Below, piece by piece: positions 1-8,560 of a stretch of DNA of 8,560 bases. How positions within the stretch are numbered: position 1 is the first letter of the stretch; every line of letters begins with the position of its first letter. The notes under the pieces are model-generated. The model saw only the letters and a program-made list of their open reading frames with translations, did no database searches and was not told the origin of the DNA. Source of the stretch: Caldilineaceae bacterium. GTDB lineage: Bacteria; Chloroflexota; Anaerolineae; Caldilineales; Caldilineaceae. Made by a program: the position numbers and the translations under genes. The DNA lies in assembly GCA_026645635.1 (NCBI GenBank), contig JAPKMV010000113.1:1-8560 (forward strand), read 5' to 3'.

Positions 1-1223
1 GGGGTCAGCGACCGCAGCAGCGGTGCAATGTATTTCTCGTAAACCCGGCGCCAGGTGTATTGCTGGCGCGCCCGCGTGGCAAAGCGGTAGGCCGCCGAGG
101 CTTCTAGCCGGGCGGCGATGGCCGCGGCGACATGGCCGGGGTCTTCGTCGGGCGCAAAGTAGGTGACATCGTCCCCGCCCACTTCAGGCAGCGGCGGGAC
201 GTCGGAACAGAAGACGGGCAGATGGCTGATCGCCGCTTCGATCAGCGGGATGCCGAAGCCTTCCTCGAAGCTGGGCAGCAGGAGTGCGTCCGCCAGCCGG
301 TAGAAGTCGCTGATCACGGCGTCGCTGAGGTAGTCGTCGCGGTGTTCGGCCAGGAAATGCACCTGTGCATCCAGCCCCAGCGCGGCGCGCAGCCGGCGCA
401 GTTCGTCGAAATAGGCGGCGTTGGCGGGGTTGTGCGCGCCCAGCGGGCCGGTCACCAACAACTGCGCCGCCGGCATCCGGTTGCGCAGCGCAGCCATGAC
501 ACGGATCGCCAGCTCGATGTTCTTGCGCCGGGTGATGCGCACGGGCAGCAGCAGCAGCGGCGCTGCGTCAAGCAGGTTCAACTGACTGATGAACGCGTCT
601 GTCTCCGGCTCCAGCTTGAAGAAGCGCTCCAGATCGACCCCATTTGGCACGACATGAATGCGTTCCTGCGGGAGATCGAGCAGATGAGCCAGTTCTCGCT
701 GACGCAACTGCGAGATGACGACCTGGGTGGCGCCCGGCCAGTCGCTGCGCAAGAGATCCCAGGGATAACCGTCGTGCAGTTCCGTGCGGTAGCGCGGCGT
801 GGTCCAGGCCAGATCGTGATGCCAGAGCACCAGGTGCGGAAAATCGGGATCGGTGTAGAGCTGGTTGAGCGCGGCTGTCAGCGCCAGGTTCTTGGCCAGC
901 GAGCAGACATTGTGCGCGATCACCACATCGCGGTCGGCCAGCAGCGGCGCCAATTCGTCGGCGATGGCCGTGCGCAGGGCGTCGAAGTCGCCGCGCACCT
1001 GGCCGGCGTCCAACTGCTGCTTGACGGCCAGCACCGCAGGATGGCGCGAGTCGAGCAGCGCCGCGTGCCGCAGCGGAATCCCCGCTTCCAGATCGGCGCC
1101 GCGGGCAGCCACCACGCACACATCGTGGCCGTCGGCGGCCATCCAGCGCGCATGATGGGCGAGCACACTTTCGACGCCGCCGACGATGGGGGGAGCGCTG
1201 TAATGGAGCAGGGCGATTTTCAT
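1..1223 (-). CDS. Family 4 glycosyltransferase (GT-B fold), C-terminus cut by window edge
   Basis: The reading frame is open from the ATG at 1223 to the window edge and gives 407 residues with no stop. It is probably nearly complete, since this family is usually around 400 residues. The N-terminal acceptor domain begins with a Rossmann-type strand and the family signature PPIVGGVE (residues 11-18). The C-terminal nucleotide-sugar domain has IHVVPNGVD (189-197), the phosphate-binding RITRRKN segment (R229, K234) and the E-x7-E motif in EEGFGIPLIEA (E321 and E329). These are the hallmarks of retaining GT4 enzymes, which transfer a sugar from a nucleotide donor to a lipid, glycan or small-molecule acceptor. 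The acceptor cannot be deduced. There is no signal peptide or membrane helix, so the enzyme is cytosolic or peripheral. The start is supported by GGAGG 7 bases upstream. It lies downstream of clpX on the same strand, separated by 170 bases and a terminator-like hairpin, so it is probably transcribed separately or by read-through. Confidence 0.88.
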   Translation of the reverse strand, partial: MKIALLHYSAPPIVGGVESVLAHHARWMAADGHDVCVVAARGADLEAGIPLRHAALLDSRHPAVLAVKQQLDAGQVRGDFDALRTAIADELAPLLADRDVVIAHNVCSLAKNLALTAALNQLYTDPDFPHLVLWHHDLAWTTPRYRTELHDGYPWDLLRSDWPGATQVVISQLRQRELAHLLDLPQERIHVVPNGVDLERFFKLEPETDAFISQLNLLDAAPLLLLPVRITRRKNIELAIRVMAALRNRMPAAQLLVTGPLGAHNPANAAYFDELRRLRAALGLDAQVHFLAEHRDDYLSDAVISDFYRLADALLLPSFEEGFGIPLIEAAISHLPVFCSDVPPLPEVGGDDVTYFAPDEDPGHVAAAIAARLEASAAYRFATRARQQYTWRRVYEKYIAPLLRSLT

Positions 1224-1256
1224 GGCATTACCTCCGTGGTCGAGAGCTCGCCGGAG

Positions 1257-1299
1257 TACAAAGACAAAGGAGGCGAACTCCATGATTGGGTCGCCTCCT
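1257..1299 (-). terminator. Terminator-like hairpin between clpX and the glycosyltransferase gene
   Basis: Read on the minus strand, AGGAGGCGA and TCGCCTCCT form a perfect 9-base stem (1291-1299 with 1268-1276) around a 14-base loop, followed by the U-rich but interrupted tract TTTGTCTTTGTA. It lies about 95 bases after the clpX stop and 45 bases before the glycosyltransferase start, so it could end the tig-clpP-clpX transcript. The U tract is imperfect and the stem contains a Shine-Dalgarno-like AGGAGG, so an attenuator or a simple mRNA structure is also possible. Confidence 0.5.
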
Positions 1300-1351
1300 A
1301 CATGAGACCGGCTTCCGCTAGATGGAAGCGCAGCCGCGCAGATTTGGTGGA

Positions 1352-1391
1352 CTCCTGACAAAGCGGCAGGAGGCGTGCGGGTTGTCGCACG
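1352..1391 (-). other. Two small hairpins just after the clpX stop codon
   Basis: Directly after the clpX stop, read on the minus strand, CGTGCG/CGCACG (1386-1391 with 1374-1379, 6-base loop) is followed by CTCCTG/CAGGAG (1367-1372 with 1352-1357, 9-base loop). Neither has a T-run behind it, so they look more like 3'-end stabilising structures than terminators. They may be chance in GC-rich DNA. Confidence 0.3.
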
Positions 1392-1393
1392 GC

Positions 1394-2824
<1,431 letters not shown>

Positions 2825-2836
2825 GCCTACCTTTGT

Positions 2837-3511
<675 letters not shown>

Positions 3512-3535
3512 AAAAGGTGCTCCCTTGTTTGAAAA

Positions 3536-3560
3536 CAGTTTTGACAGACAACTGCTGTCA
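3536..3560 (-). promoter_or_regulatory. Inverted repeat in the clpP leader
   Basis: TGACAG (3542-3547) and CTGTCA (3555-3560) form a perfect 6-base inverted repeat with a 7-base loop, 25-50 bases upstream of the clpP start. An overlapping 5-base pair, CAGTT (3536-3540) with AACTG (3550-3554), could form an alternative fold. It may be an operator or leader hairpin controlling clpP-clpX. I recognise no known regulator consensus, and chance is possible. Confidence 0.3.
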
Positions 3561-3624
3561 CGATACGCCGCGGCGGCGACGCGCTATGTAAGCGCTCTCC
3601 AATTGCGCGTTTGCGTTCAGTTAG

Positions 3625-3645
3625 CGCCACACATTCAGCGTGGCG
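3625..3645 (-). other. Hairpin just downstream of tig
   Basis: Seven bases after the tig stop, CGCCACGC and GTGTGGCG (minus strand) pair over 8 positions with one G-U and a 5-base loop. No T-run follows, so it is not a textbook intrinsic terminator. It could pause transcription or protect the tig 3' end while allowing read-through into clpP. Confidence 0.4.
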
Positions 3646-3652
3646 GCCAACC

Positions 3653-5092
3653 TTACGCCGCGGCATCCGGCGCAGGTGCAGCACCCTCGCCCGCAGCATC
3701 AGCATCCGCGGCGGCAGCCAATGCCGGCACTTCCTCGCCGCGTGCGATCGCCATAATCCGATCAAGCGCCTTTTCGGTCAACAACTGATTGACCAGCATG
3801 GTGCTGCCCTGGCCTTGGGTAAAGAAGGCCACCAGTTTTTCGATCTGCTCCTTGTACACGGCTTCAGCTTCCGCATCGACCTCATCGGCCTGAGGCAGTT
3901 CATAGTCTTGCCGGGCGATGCGGGTTGCACGTTCGGTCAGTTCCTCGGGGGTGACGGTCAACTGCTCGGCGCGCACCAGTTCGGAAAGCACAAGATTGCG
4001 CCGCGCAATGGCTTCGGCCGGCGCGGCCATCTCGGCGCGGTAATCATCCAACGTCTGGTTCGAGCGCTTCAGATAGGTCTCAAGCCCGTCCAGGCCATAG
4101 CGGCGCAACTGCTGGTCGAAGTCCTGCACCATCCCGTCGATCTGATCCTCGACCACGACCGGCGGGTAGTTCAGTTCGCTGATGGCCACGACCTCATCGA
4201 GGATTTTGGTGAGGTACTCGTTGCGCGCGGCAGCCGCCTGTTCACTGGCAATGGTGGTGCGGATGCTCTCCTTCAACTCGTCGAGGGTGGCGAAATCCGG
4301 GCCGACCAGCGCGGCGAAGTTGTCATCCAGCGCGGGTTTGTCGTAGGCCTCGATCTCTTTGACCGTAACGGTGAAGGTTGCCGTCTTGCCGGCGTAGACG
4401 CTCTGGCTGTCGGCCGGCCACCCCAACTGAAACTCTTTCGTATCGCCGGCAGCCAGGCCGATCAACTCTTCATCGAAGCCGGCCGGCTCCATCGGATTCT
4501 CATCATCCGGCGTCACGTTCCAATCGGTCTCGTCGAGGACAACGATCTCCTCTTCGTCGTCGGCGCTGGCAGGAATCACGCTGCGCACGTCGATGGTCAT
4601 CGTATCGCCATATTGGCTGGGGCGGTCGGCTGGCGTCCACGCGGCATACTCCTCGCGCAGTTGCTCGATGCGGGCGTCGACCTCCGCCTCGTCCACTTCC
4701 GTCCCCGGTTGTTCTACACGCAGGCTGCGATAGTCGCCCAGCTTGACTTCCGGCGCCAGCGGCACCAGCAGGCGGTAAGTGAGCGGTTCGAGCTTGATGT
4801 CTGCCAGCGTTGCCTGCGCGTAGGGCGTGATGCCGGTCTGCTCGATGGCTTCCTTGAAGACTTCCTGCCCCATGTCATCGACAAATTCGCCATACAGGTT
4901 GGCCAGGCCAAACTGCTGTACGATGATGTGATAGGGCGCCTTGCCCTGGCGAAAGCCGGGGATGCGATATTTGCTGGCTACCTTTTTGGCTGCTTTGCGC
5001 AGCTCACGTTCTACGACCTCCTGCGCAACCACAATGTCCACCGCCATCTGGCGGTCGGGGCGCAGTTCAGTTGATACTGTAAATGACGACAT
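3653..5092 (-). CDS. tig: Trigger factor, ribosome-associated chaperone
   Basis: Trigger factor docks at the ribosomal exit tunnel and shields nascent chains. The 479 residues show the N-terminal ribosome-binding domain with the docking motif GFRQGKAP (46-53, equivalent to GFRKGKVP in E. coli). An FKBP-like prolyl isomerase domain follows at about 157-247, from YGDTMTIDV to GKTATFTVTVKEIE, and then the helical chaperone arms to about 455. The last 25 residues are an Ala-rich, acidic, low-complexity tail. The protein is somewhat longer than the 430-450 usual for the family. The isomerase domain carries a strongly acidic loop (DDEEE at 179-183 and the region to 204) and its active-site residues look diverged, so isomerase activity is uncertain. 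I chose the ATG at 5092 because AGAGGG lies 6 bases upstream; the frame extends further only to a TTG at 5134. It diverges from trxB and precedes clpP. Confidence 0.95.
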   Translation of the reverse strand: MSSFTVSTELRPDRQMAVDIVVAQEVVERELRKAAKKVASKYRIPGFRQGKAPYHIIVQQFGLANLYGEFVDDMGQEVFKEAIEQTGITPYAQATLADIKLEPLTYRLLVPLAPEVKLGDYRSLRVEQPGTEVDEAEVDARIEQLREEYAAWTPADRPSQYGDTMTIDVRSVIPASADDEEEIVVLDETDWNVTPDDENPMEPAGFDEELIGLAAGDTKEFQLGWPADSQSVYAGKTATFTVTVKEIEAYDKPALDDNFAALVGPDFATLDELKESIRTTIASEQAAAARNEYLTKILDEVVAISELNYPPVVVEDQIDGMVQDFDQQLRRYGLDGLETYLKRSNQTLDDYRAEMAAPAEAIARRNLVLSELVRAEQLTVTPEELTERATRIARQDYELPQADEVDAEAEAVYKEQIEKLVAFFTQGQGSTMLVNQLLTEKALDRIMAIARGEEVPALAAAADADAAGEGAAPAPDAAA

Positions 5093-5154
5093 GATTTTCC
5101 CTCTTTGCGTTCCGTCGGCATGTTTTCTTGTCAATCCATCAACTTGCCTATCCT

Positions 5155-5185
5155 ATCATAAGCGGGCGCGCGTGGCCAAAGTCAT
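5155..5185 (-). promoter_or_regulatory. tig: Possible tig promoter
   Basis: On the minus strand TATGAT (5155-5160) fits a sigma-70 -10 box, 63 bases before the tig start. A weak -35, ATGACT (5180-5185), lies 19 bases further upstream. The spacing is long and the -35 poor, so this is only a candidate. The -35 lies in the loop of the 5167-5193 inverted repeat. Confidence 0.35.
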
Positions 5186-5193
5186 CACGCGCG
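5167..5193. promoter_or_regulatory. 8-base perfect inverted repeat in the tig/trxB gap
   Basis: CGCGCGTG (5167-5174) and CACGCGCG (5186-5193) are perfect inverted copies with an 11-base spacer. They overlap the candidate tig -35. This could be a dimeric regulator site for tig or a chance GC-rich palindrome. I recognise no known operator. Confidence 0.35.
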
Positions 5194-5202
5194 ATTTGGA
5201 AC

Positions 5203-5220
5203 ATGATCATCGGCGCCGAT
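5203..5220. promoter_or_regulatory. Overlapping palindromes upstream of the trxB promoter
   Basis: ATCGGCGCCGAT (5209-5220) is a perfect 12-base palindrome. It overlaps by two bases the 8-base palindrome ATGATCAT (5203-5210). Together they lie 13-30 bases upstream of the trxB -35 box, a usual place for an activator or a shared regulator of the divergent genes. The binding protein is unknown. Confidence 0.35.
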
Positions 5221-5232
5221 ACAGCCAAAGAG

Positions 5233-5262
5233 TTGACAGCGCCGCAAGGTGGGGTGTATCAT
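5233..5262 (+). promoter_or_regulatory. trxB: Sigma-70-type promoter of trxB
   Basis: A perfect -35 box TTGACA (5233-5238) is followed after 18 bases by TATCAT (5257-5262), one mismatch from the -10 consensus. The predicted transcription start near 5269 leaves a leader of about 46 bases. The leader contains GGGAGG (5299-5304), 10 bases before the trxB ATG. Confidence 0.7.
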
Positions 5263-5314
5263 TTCGCTATAAAAAGTATAGTGAGAAAAACCGCAAGTGG
5301 GAGGAAATAATCGT

Positions 5315-6324
<1,010 letters not shown>

Positions 6325-6349
<25 letters not shown>

Positions 6350-6437
6350 AGGCATAGACCGCGGATTTGGCGGATGCGGCGGATTTACGCGGATTTTGAG
6401 CAATTCGTGTCAATCCGCTCATTCCGCCAAATCCGCG
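6325..6437. repeat. Convergent-intergenic hairpin repeat, copy 1 (includes trxB 3' end)
   Basis: The repeat unit starts inside the last eight codons of trxB (CGCGATGGCGCGGG) and continues into a long imperfect hairpin. The outer stem CGCGGATTTGGCGGA (6360-6374) pairs perfectly with TCCGCCAAATCCGCG (6423-6437), and inner segments also pair. The first 73 bases match copy 2 with a single difference, but the right half from about 6398 diverges clearly from copies 2 and 3. The hairpin begins 10 bases after the trxB stop and could help end or protect that transcript. Confidence 0.85.
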
Positions 6438-6551
6438 ATGGCGCGGGTGGCTGCAGAAAGGCATAGACCGCGGATTTGGCGGATGCGGCGGATTTACGCG
6501 GATTTTTCTGCTGTTAATCCGCGAGAATCCGTCTAATCCGCCAAATCCGCG
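6434..6551. repeat. Hairpin repeat, copy 2, with a duplicated trxB tail
   Basis: This 118-base unit begins with a copy of the trxB end, in which the stop TAA has become GAA, and then a hairpin (outer arms 6469-6484 and 6536-6551, 16 perfect pairs). By eye it differs from copy 3 at 4 of 118 positions. Its left junction is at CGCG, shared by the end of the copy 1 hairpin and the trxB sequence. Confidence 0.88.
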
Positions 6552-6681
6552 CGAATTCGCGATGGCGCGGGTGGTGGCATAAAGGCATAGACCGCGGATT
6601 TGGCGGATGCGGCGGATTCACGCGGATTTTTCTGCTGTTAATCCGCGAGAATCCGTCTAATCCGCCAAATCCGCGGTCTAT
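6551..6681. repeat. Hairpin repeat, copy 3, with a longer trxB tail copy
   Basis: The unit starts with GCGAATTCGCGATGG, matching a slightly longer stretch of the trxB end than copy 2 does. It then forms the strongest hairpin of the array. The arms 6587-6608 and 6660-6681 are 22 perfect pairs, and extending to 42-base arms (6587-6628, 6640-6681) leaves about 4 mismatches around an 11-base loop. The right arm ends at the TAG-containing copy of the channel gene tail. The array lies between converging genes and may act as a two-way transcription barrier. Confidence 0.88.
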
Positions 6682-6744
6682 CGCTACTCCGCACCCCGCA
6701 GCAGCCAAATCCGCGGTCTATCGCTTCTCCGCACCCCGCAGCAG
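6665..6744. repeat. 40-base tandem repeat containing the channel gene 3' end
   Basis: 6665-6704 and 6705-6744 are adjacent direct copies of 40 bases with one mismatch (A at 6686, T at 6726). Each holds the end of the hairpin arm (CCAAATCCGCGGTCTA) plus the last eight codons and the stop of the channel gene. The right-hand copy is the real gene end and the left-hand copy lies beyond the stop. Confidence 0.92.
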
Positions 6745-7494
6745 CCCCTCCACACGCTCCCGCAGTTCCGCCACCTCGCGGCGCAGGGCGAGGAGGTTCT
6801 CCTCTTCCTCACGGCGCCGCGTCTGAAAGGAGGTGGCAAGATAGCCGGTCAGGATGCTGAAGATGCCGATGCCGGCAATCATGATGCCGATCGCGATCAG
6901 ACGCCCGCTGTTGGTCACCGGATAAAAGTCCCCATAGCCGACCGTCGCCACGGTGACGAACGCCCACCACACCGCATCTTCGCCGGTGAGAATGTTGGCG
7001 GATGGCGAAGCGGCCTCCACCGTGACAATCGCCACACTGCCCACGATCAGTACGAGCACGCCGAGAAAGAAGGCAATGAGGAAGCTGCTCTGGCCAAGCT
7101 GCTGGCGCGCGGCCTGGCGCGTCTCTTCCGGCGTCGCCGCGCGCAGCCGCCGCCACGCCACCAGAATGCGCCCGAGGCGCAGCAGCCGCAGAAGCGGTGC
7201 GCCGGGGAAGCTGCCCAGGAAGTCGAGCCACCCCCAAGTCAGCAGGTAGCGCATCTTGCGCTGGCTGTAAATGTACGTGCGCACAAAGTCGAACAGGAAC
7301 GTCGGCACGATCACCACGATATCGACGACTGCCAGCACCTGACGCACAAGCTCAGAGGTGATCGGCAGAAAAAAGACCACCGTCATCGCCAGCGTGAGCA
7401 GCGTCACCGCCGTAATAAAAACCTCGTAGGTCAGGCTCTGTGTAAGATGGTCGCCGCCAGACTCGCCGGCCGCCCTGTGTGAAAATGTGGACAT
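6718..7494 (-). CDS. Six-helix voltage-gated-like potassium channel
   Basis: The protein is a predicted inner-membrane K+ channel of the Ion_trans type. Its 258 residues show six helices at about 22-43, 51-75, 82-97, 101-119, 136-160 and 197-222. Between the last two lie a pore helix and the selectivity filter TVGYGD (184-189), the K+ signature. Helix 4 (LLRLLRLGRILVAWRRLRA) has Arg at 103, 106 and 109 spaced by three, as in a voltage sensor. After helix 6 a charged heptad-like tail (225-258) probably forms a coiled coil for tetramer assembly. No cyclic-nucleotide or RCK domain is present. I chose the ATG at 7494 with AAGGG 10 bases upstream. An in-frame GTG at 7521 has its only AAGGG overlapping the start codon and would add nine residues. 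The gene converges on trxB, and its tail is duplicated in the adjoining array. Confidence 0.9.
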   Translation of the reverse strand: MSTFSHRAAGESGGDHLTQSLTYEVFITAVTLLTLAMTVVFFLPITSELVRQVLAVVDIVVIVPTFLFDFVRTYIYSQRKMRYLLTWGWLDFLGSFPGAPLLRLLRLGRILVAWRRLRAATPEETRQAARQQLGQSSFLIAFFLGVLVLIVGSVAIVTVEAASPSANILTGEDAVWWAFVTVATVGYGDFYPVTNSGRLIAIGIMIAGIGIFSILTGYLATSFQTRRREEEENLLALRREVAELRERVEGLLRGAEKR

Positions 7495-7530
7495 CGTTGC
7501 GTCACCCTTGCGTTGCGTCACCCTTGCGTT
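7495..7530. repeat. 16-base tandem repeat over the channel gene ribosome-binding site
   Basis: The unit CGTTGCGTCACCCTTG (plus strand) occurs twice exactly, followed by CGTT. Read on the minus strand each unit carries an AAGGGTGA Shine-Dalgarno-like core, and the array ends directly at the channel ATG. An ATG at 7537 heads a frame that stops after 11 residues at 7502-7504. Deleting one unit would place that ATG in frame with the channel gene. Confidence 0.9.
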
Positions 7531-7570
7531 GTGTCATACTTCGAGCGGGCACAAGATGCGCGTCCGTCAC

Positions 7571-7597
7571 CTCCTCACCCCCTCACCCTCTCACCTT
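7571..7597. repeat. Short CTCACCC-type tandem repeat
   Basis: About three imperfect copies of an 8-base unit (CTCACCCC, CTCACCCT, CTCACC) lie across the 3' end of the right-edge membrane-protein gene, whose TGA stop is part of the run. From memory, such CCTCACCC runs are common intergenic simple repeats in Chloroflexota genomes. No function is evident. Confidence 0.6.
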
Positions 7598-8560
7598 GCG
7601 TCCGGGCCGTCCATCTCCAGATACCAGCGCTGATAAGTGAGAAGAATCATCAGGCTCACAAACTGGAGCAGCGCACCATACATCGCGCCAAACTGGTCGA
7701 GGTAGAAGGTGAGCAGGGCCACAGTGGTCAGTGAGAGGGTGACAGCGAAGATGGCCACGCGCACGGCCCGCTCCTCCCGCTTCATAAAGAACAGGACGAC
7801 GGACGCCGCGGTCAGCAGCCCGGCTGCGCTCTCCAGCGTCAGCCGCACCACCAGCCAGGGCACATCCGCCACACTGCGCGCCTCGTTGTCCGTCACCAGC
7901 AGCGCGATGACGCTGGCATCGTGCAGGGAAGGCGCGATGGCCACCGCCAGCAGCGCCAGCACATTGACCAGCGCATTGAGGCTGCCCCACAGCAGCATGA
8001 TCACGATGGCGATGCGGTGCTTGCGCTGGCCAAAACGCCGCCCCCAGTTGCTCAGGCGCGCCCGGCTGCGCGCCAGCCAGCCCGGCTCCGGCCGCTCCAG
8101 GTCGTCGCCCACATGCTGCACATAGGCGCGCAGCGTCTGGCCAAGCTGCGCCACGTAGGGGTCGGGCGCGGCGGCCGCGGTCGCCAGCCGCGCCTCCAGG
8201 CGATCCATGTCGCCTGCGTCCAGGTTGCCGTCGACCATGTCCTGCAATTCCTCCAGCGAACGGAACAGCTCGGCGCGGGCATCGTGGCGCCGCGTCCGCC
8301 GCAGGTAGAGAAAGAGCAGCACGCTGAGCAGGAAGAAGGCGTAGACCAGCGGCGCGGCCGGCGGGTAGAAGTAGTCGTTGTTGCGGGTGATGAACTTGCC
8401 GATCTCGTCGACGAAGAGGCCGGCGCCCACGCCGTTGAGGATGGCGCTGGCGGTGAGCGCCCAGTTGTTGGCCAGGATCAGCGGCAGCAGCGCGGCTACG
8501 TAGAGCAGCAGCCCGCCCCAGATGGCGTGGGCGATGTGCAGGTCGCCGCCGCCGATCTGC
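7591..8560 (-). CDS. Multi-pass membrane protein of unrecognised family, N-terminus cut by window edge
   Basis: The frame is open from the window edge to the TGA at 7591 and gives 322 residues, with the true start outside. I do not recognise the family. The first part has hydrophobic segments at about 14-31 and 33-52 and a conserved-looking stretch GVGAGLFVDEIGKFIT (43-58), then NNDYFYPPAAP and a helix at 69-87. A charged soluble region follows (88-180), Arg-rich near its end. Four further hydrophobic segments lie at about 181-209, 234-258, 265-286 and 288-310, so about seven helices in all. Acidic DE inside a Gly-rich membrane stretch hints at a functional site, but no catalytic motif is identifiable. 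It precedes the channel gene on the same strand with a 96-base gap filled largely by small tandem repeats. Co-transcription is possible, but a shared role is not shown. Confidence 0.8.
   Translation of the reverse strand, partial: QIGGGDLHIAHAIWGGLLLYVAALLPLILANNWALTASAILNGVGAGLFVDEIGKFITRNNDYFYPPAAPLVYAFFLLSVLLFLYLRRTRRHDARAELFRSLEELQDMVDGNLDAGDMDRLEARLATAAAAPDPYVAQLGQTLRAYVQHVGDDLERPEPGWLARSRARLSNWGRRFGQRKHRIAIVIMLLWGSLNALVNVLALLAVAIAPSLHDASVIALLVTDNEARSVADVPWLVVRLTLESAAGLLTAASVVLFFMKREERAVRVAIFAVTLSLTTVALLTFYLDQFGAMYGALLQFVSLMILLTYQRWYLEMDGPDAR

Noticed and set aside
132..1358. A 408-residue open frame on the plus strand opposite the glycosyltransferase
   Set aside because: The minus-strand frame carries all GT4 motifs and a good ribosome-binding site. 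The plus frame has neither.
3541..3566. Plus-strand promoter starting with TTGACA at 3541
   Set aside because: There is no acceptable -10 box at 16-19 bases, and no plus-strand gene follows.
3611..5074. A 487-residue open frame on the plus strand opposite tig
   Set aside because: It is antisense to a clear trigger factor and is another by-product of high GC content.
5093..5134. Upstream TTG start for tig at 5134
   Set aside because: The ATG at 5092 has a well-spaced AGAGGG and matches the usual trigger factor N-terminus. The 14 extra residues show no family resemblance.
7502..7537. An 11-residue upstream frame as a real leader peptide
   Set aside because: It lacks a clear ribosome-binding site and is explained more simply as an old start codon displaced by the 16-base duplication.

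Overview
The window looks like ordinary chromosome from a high-GC bacterium. A Chloroflexota origin (Anaerolineae/Caldilineae type) is my best guess. It is inferred from the tig-clpP-clpX order, the GGATTTGGCGGAT-type hairpin repeats and the style of the membrane proteins, and is not proven by any marker here. No rRNA, tRNA, CRISPR array, transposase or phage gene is visible.

Layout. On the minus strand from about 5092 down to 1 runs a protein-quality block: trigger factor (tig), ClpP and ClpX, followed after a hairpin-rich 170-base gap by a family 4 glycosyltransferase that runs off the left edge. The ClpP Ser-His-Asp triad is intact. ClpX has its zinc finger, Walker motifs and pore loops, plus a longer than usual segment next to the ClpP-docking loop. 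Diverging from tig, on the plus strand, is a thioredoxin reductase (trxB) with a good sigma-70-type promoter. The 222-base tig/trxB gap holds a perfect 12-base palindrome and an 8-base inverted repeat.

trxB converges on a six-helix potassium-channel-like gene on the minus strand. The 368 bases between their stop codons are filled by three long hairpin repeats. Copies 2 and 3 of the repeat also contain the last codons of trxB, and a 40-base tandem repeat at the other end duplicates the last codons of the channel gene. This array, which has absorbed both flanking gene tails, is the most unusual feature of the window.

Upstream of the channel gene a 16-base tandem duplication covers its ribosome-binding site and apparently pushed an older start codon out of frame. 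At the right edge is a multi-pass membrane protein of a family I do not recognise, cut off at its N-terminus.

Functionally, trigger factor (folding at the ribosome) and ClpXP (degradation) form one proteostasis set, and TrxB supplies reducing power to thioredoxin. The glycosyltransferase, channel and membrane protein appear to be unrelated neighbours. I see no clear new defence or biosynthetic system.
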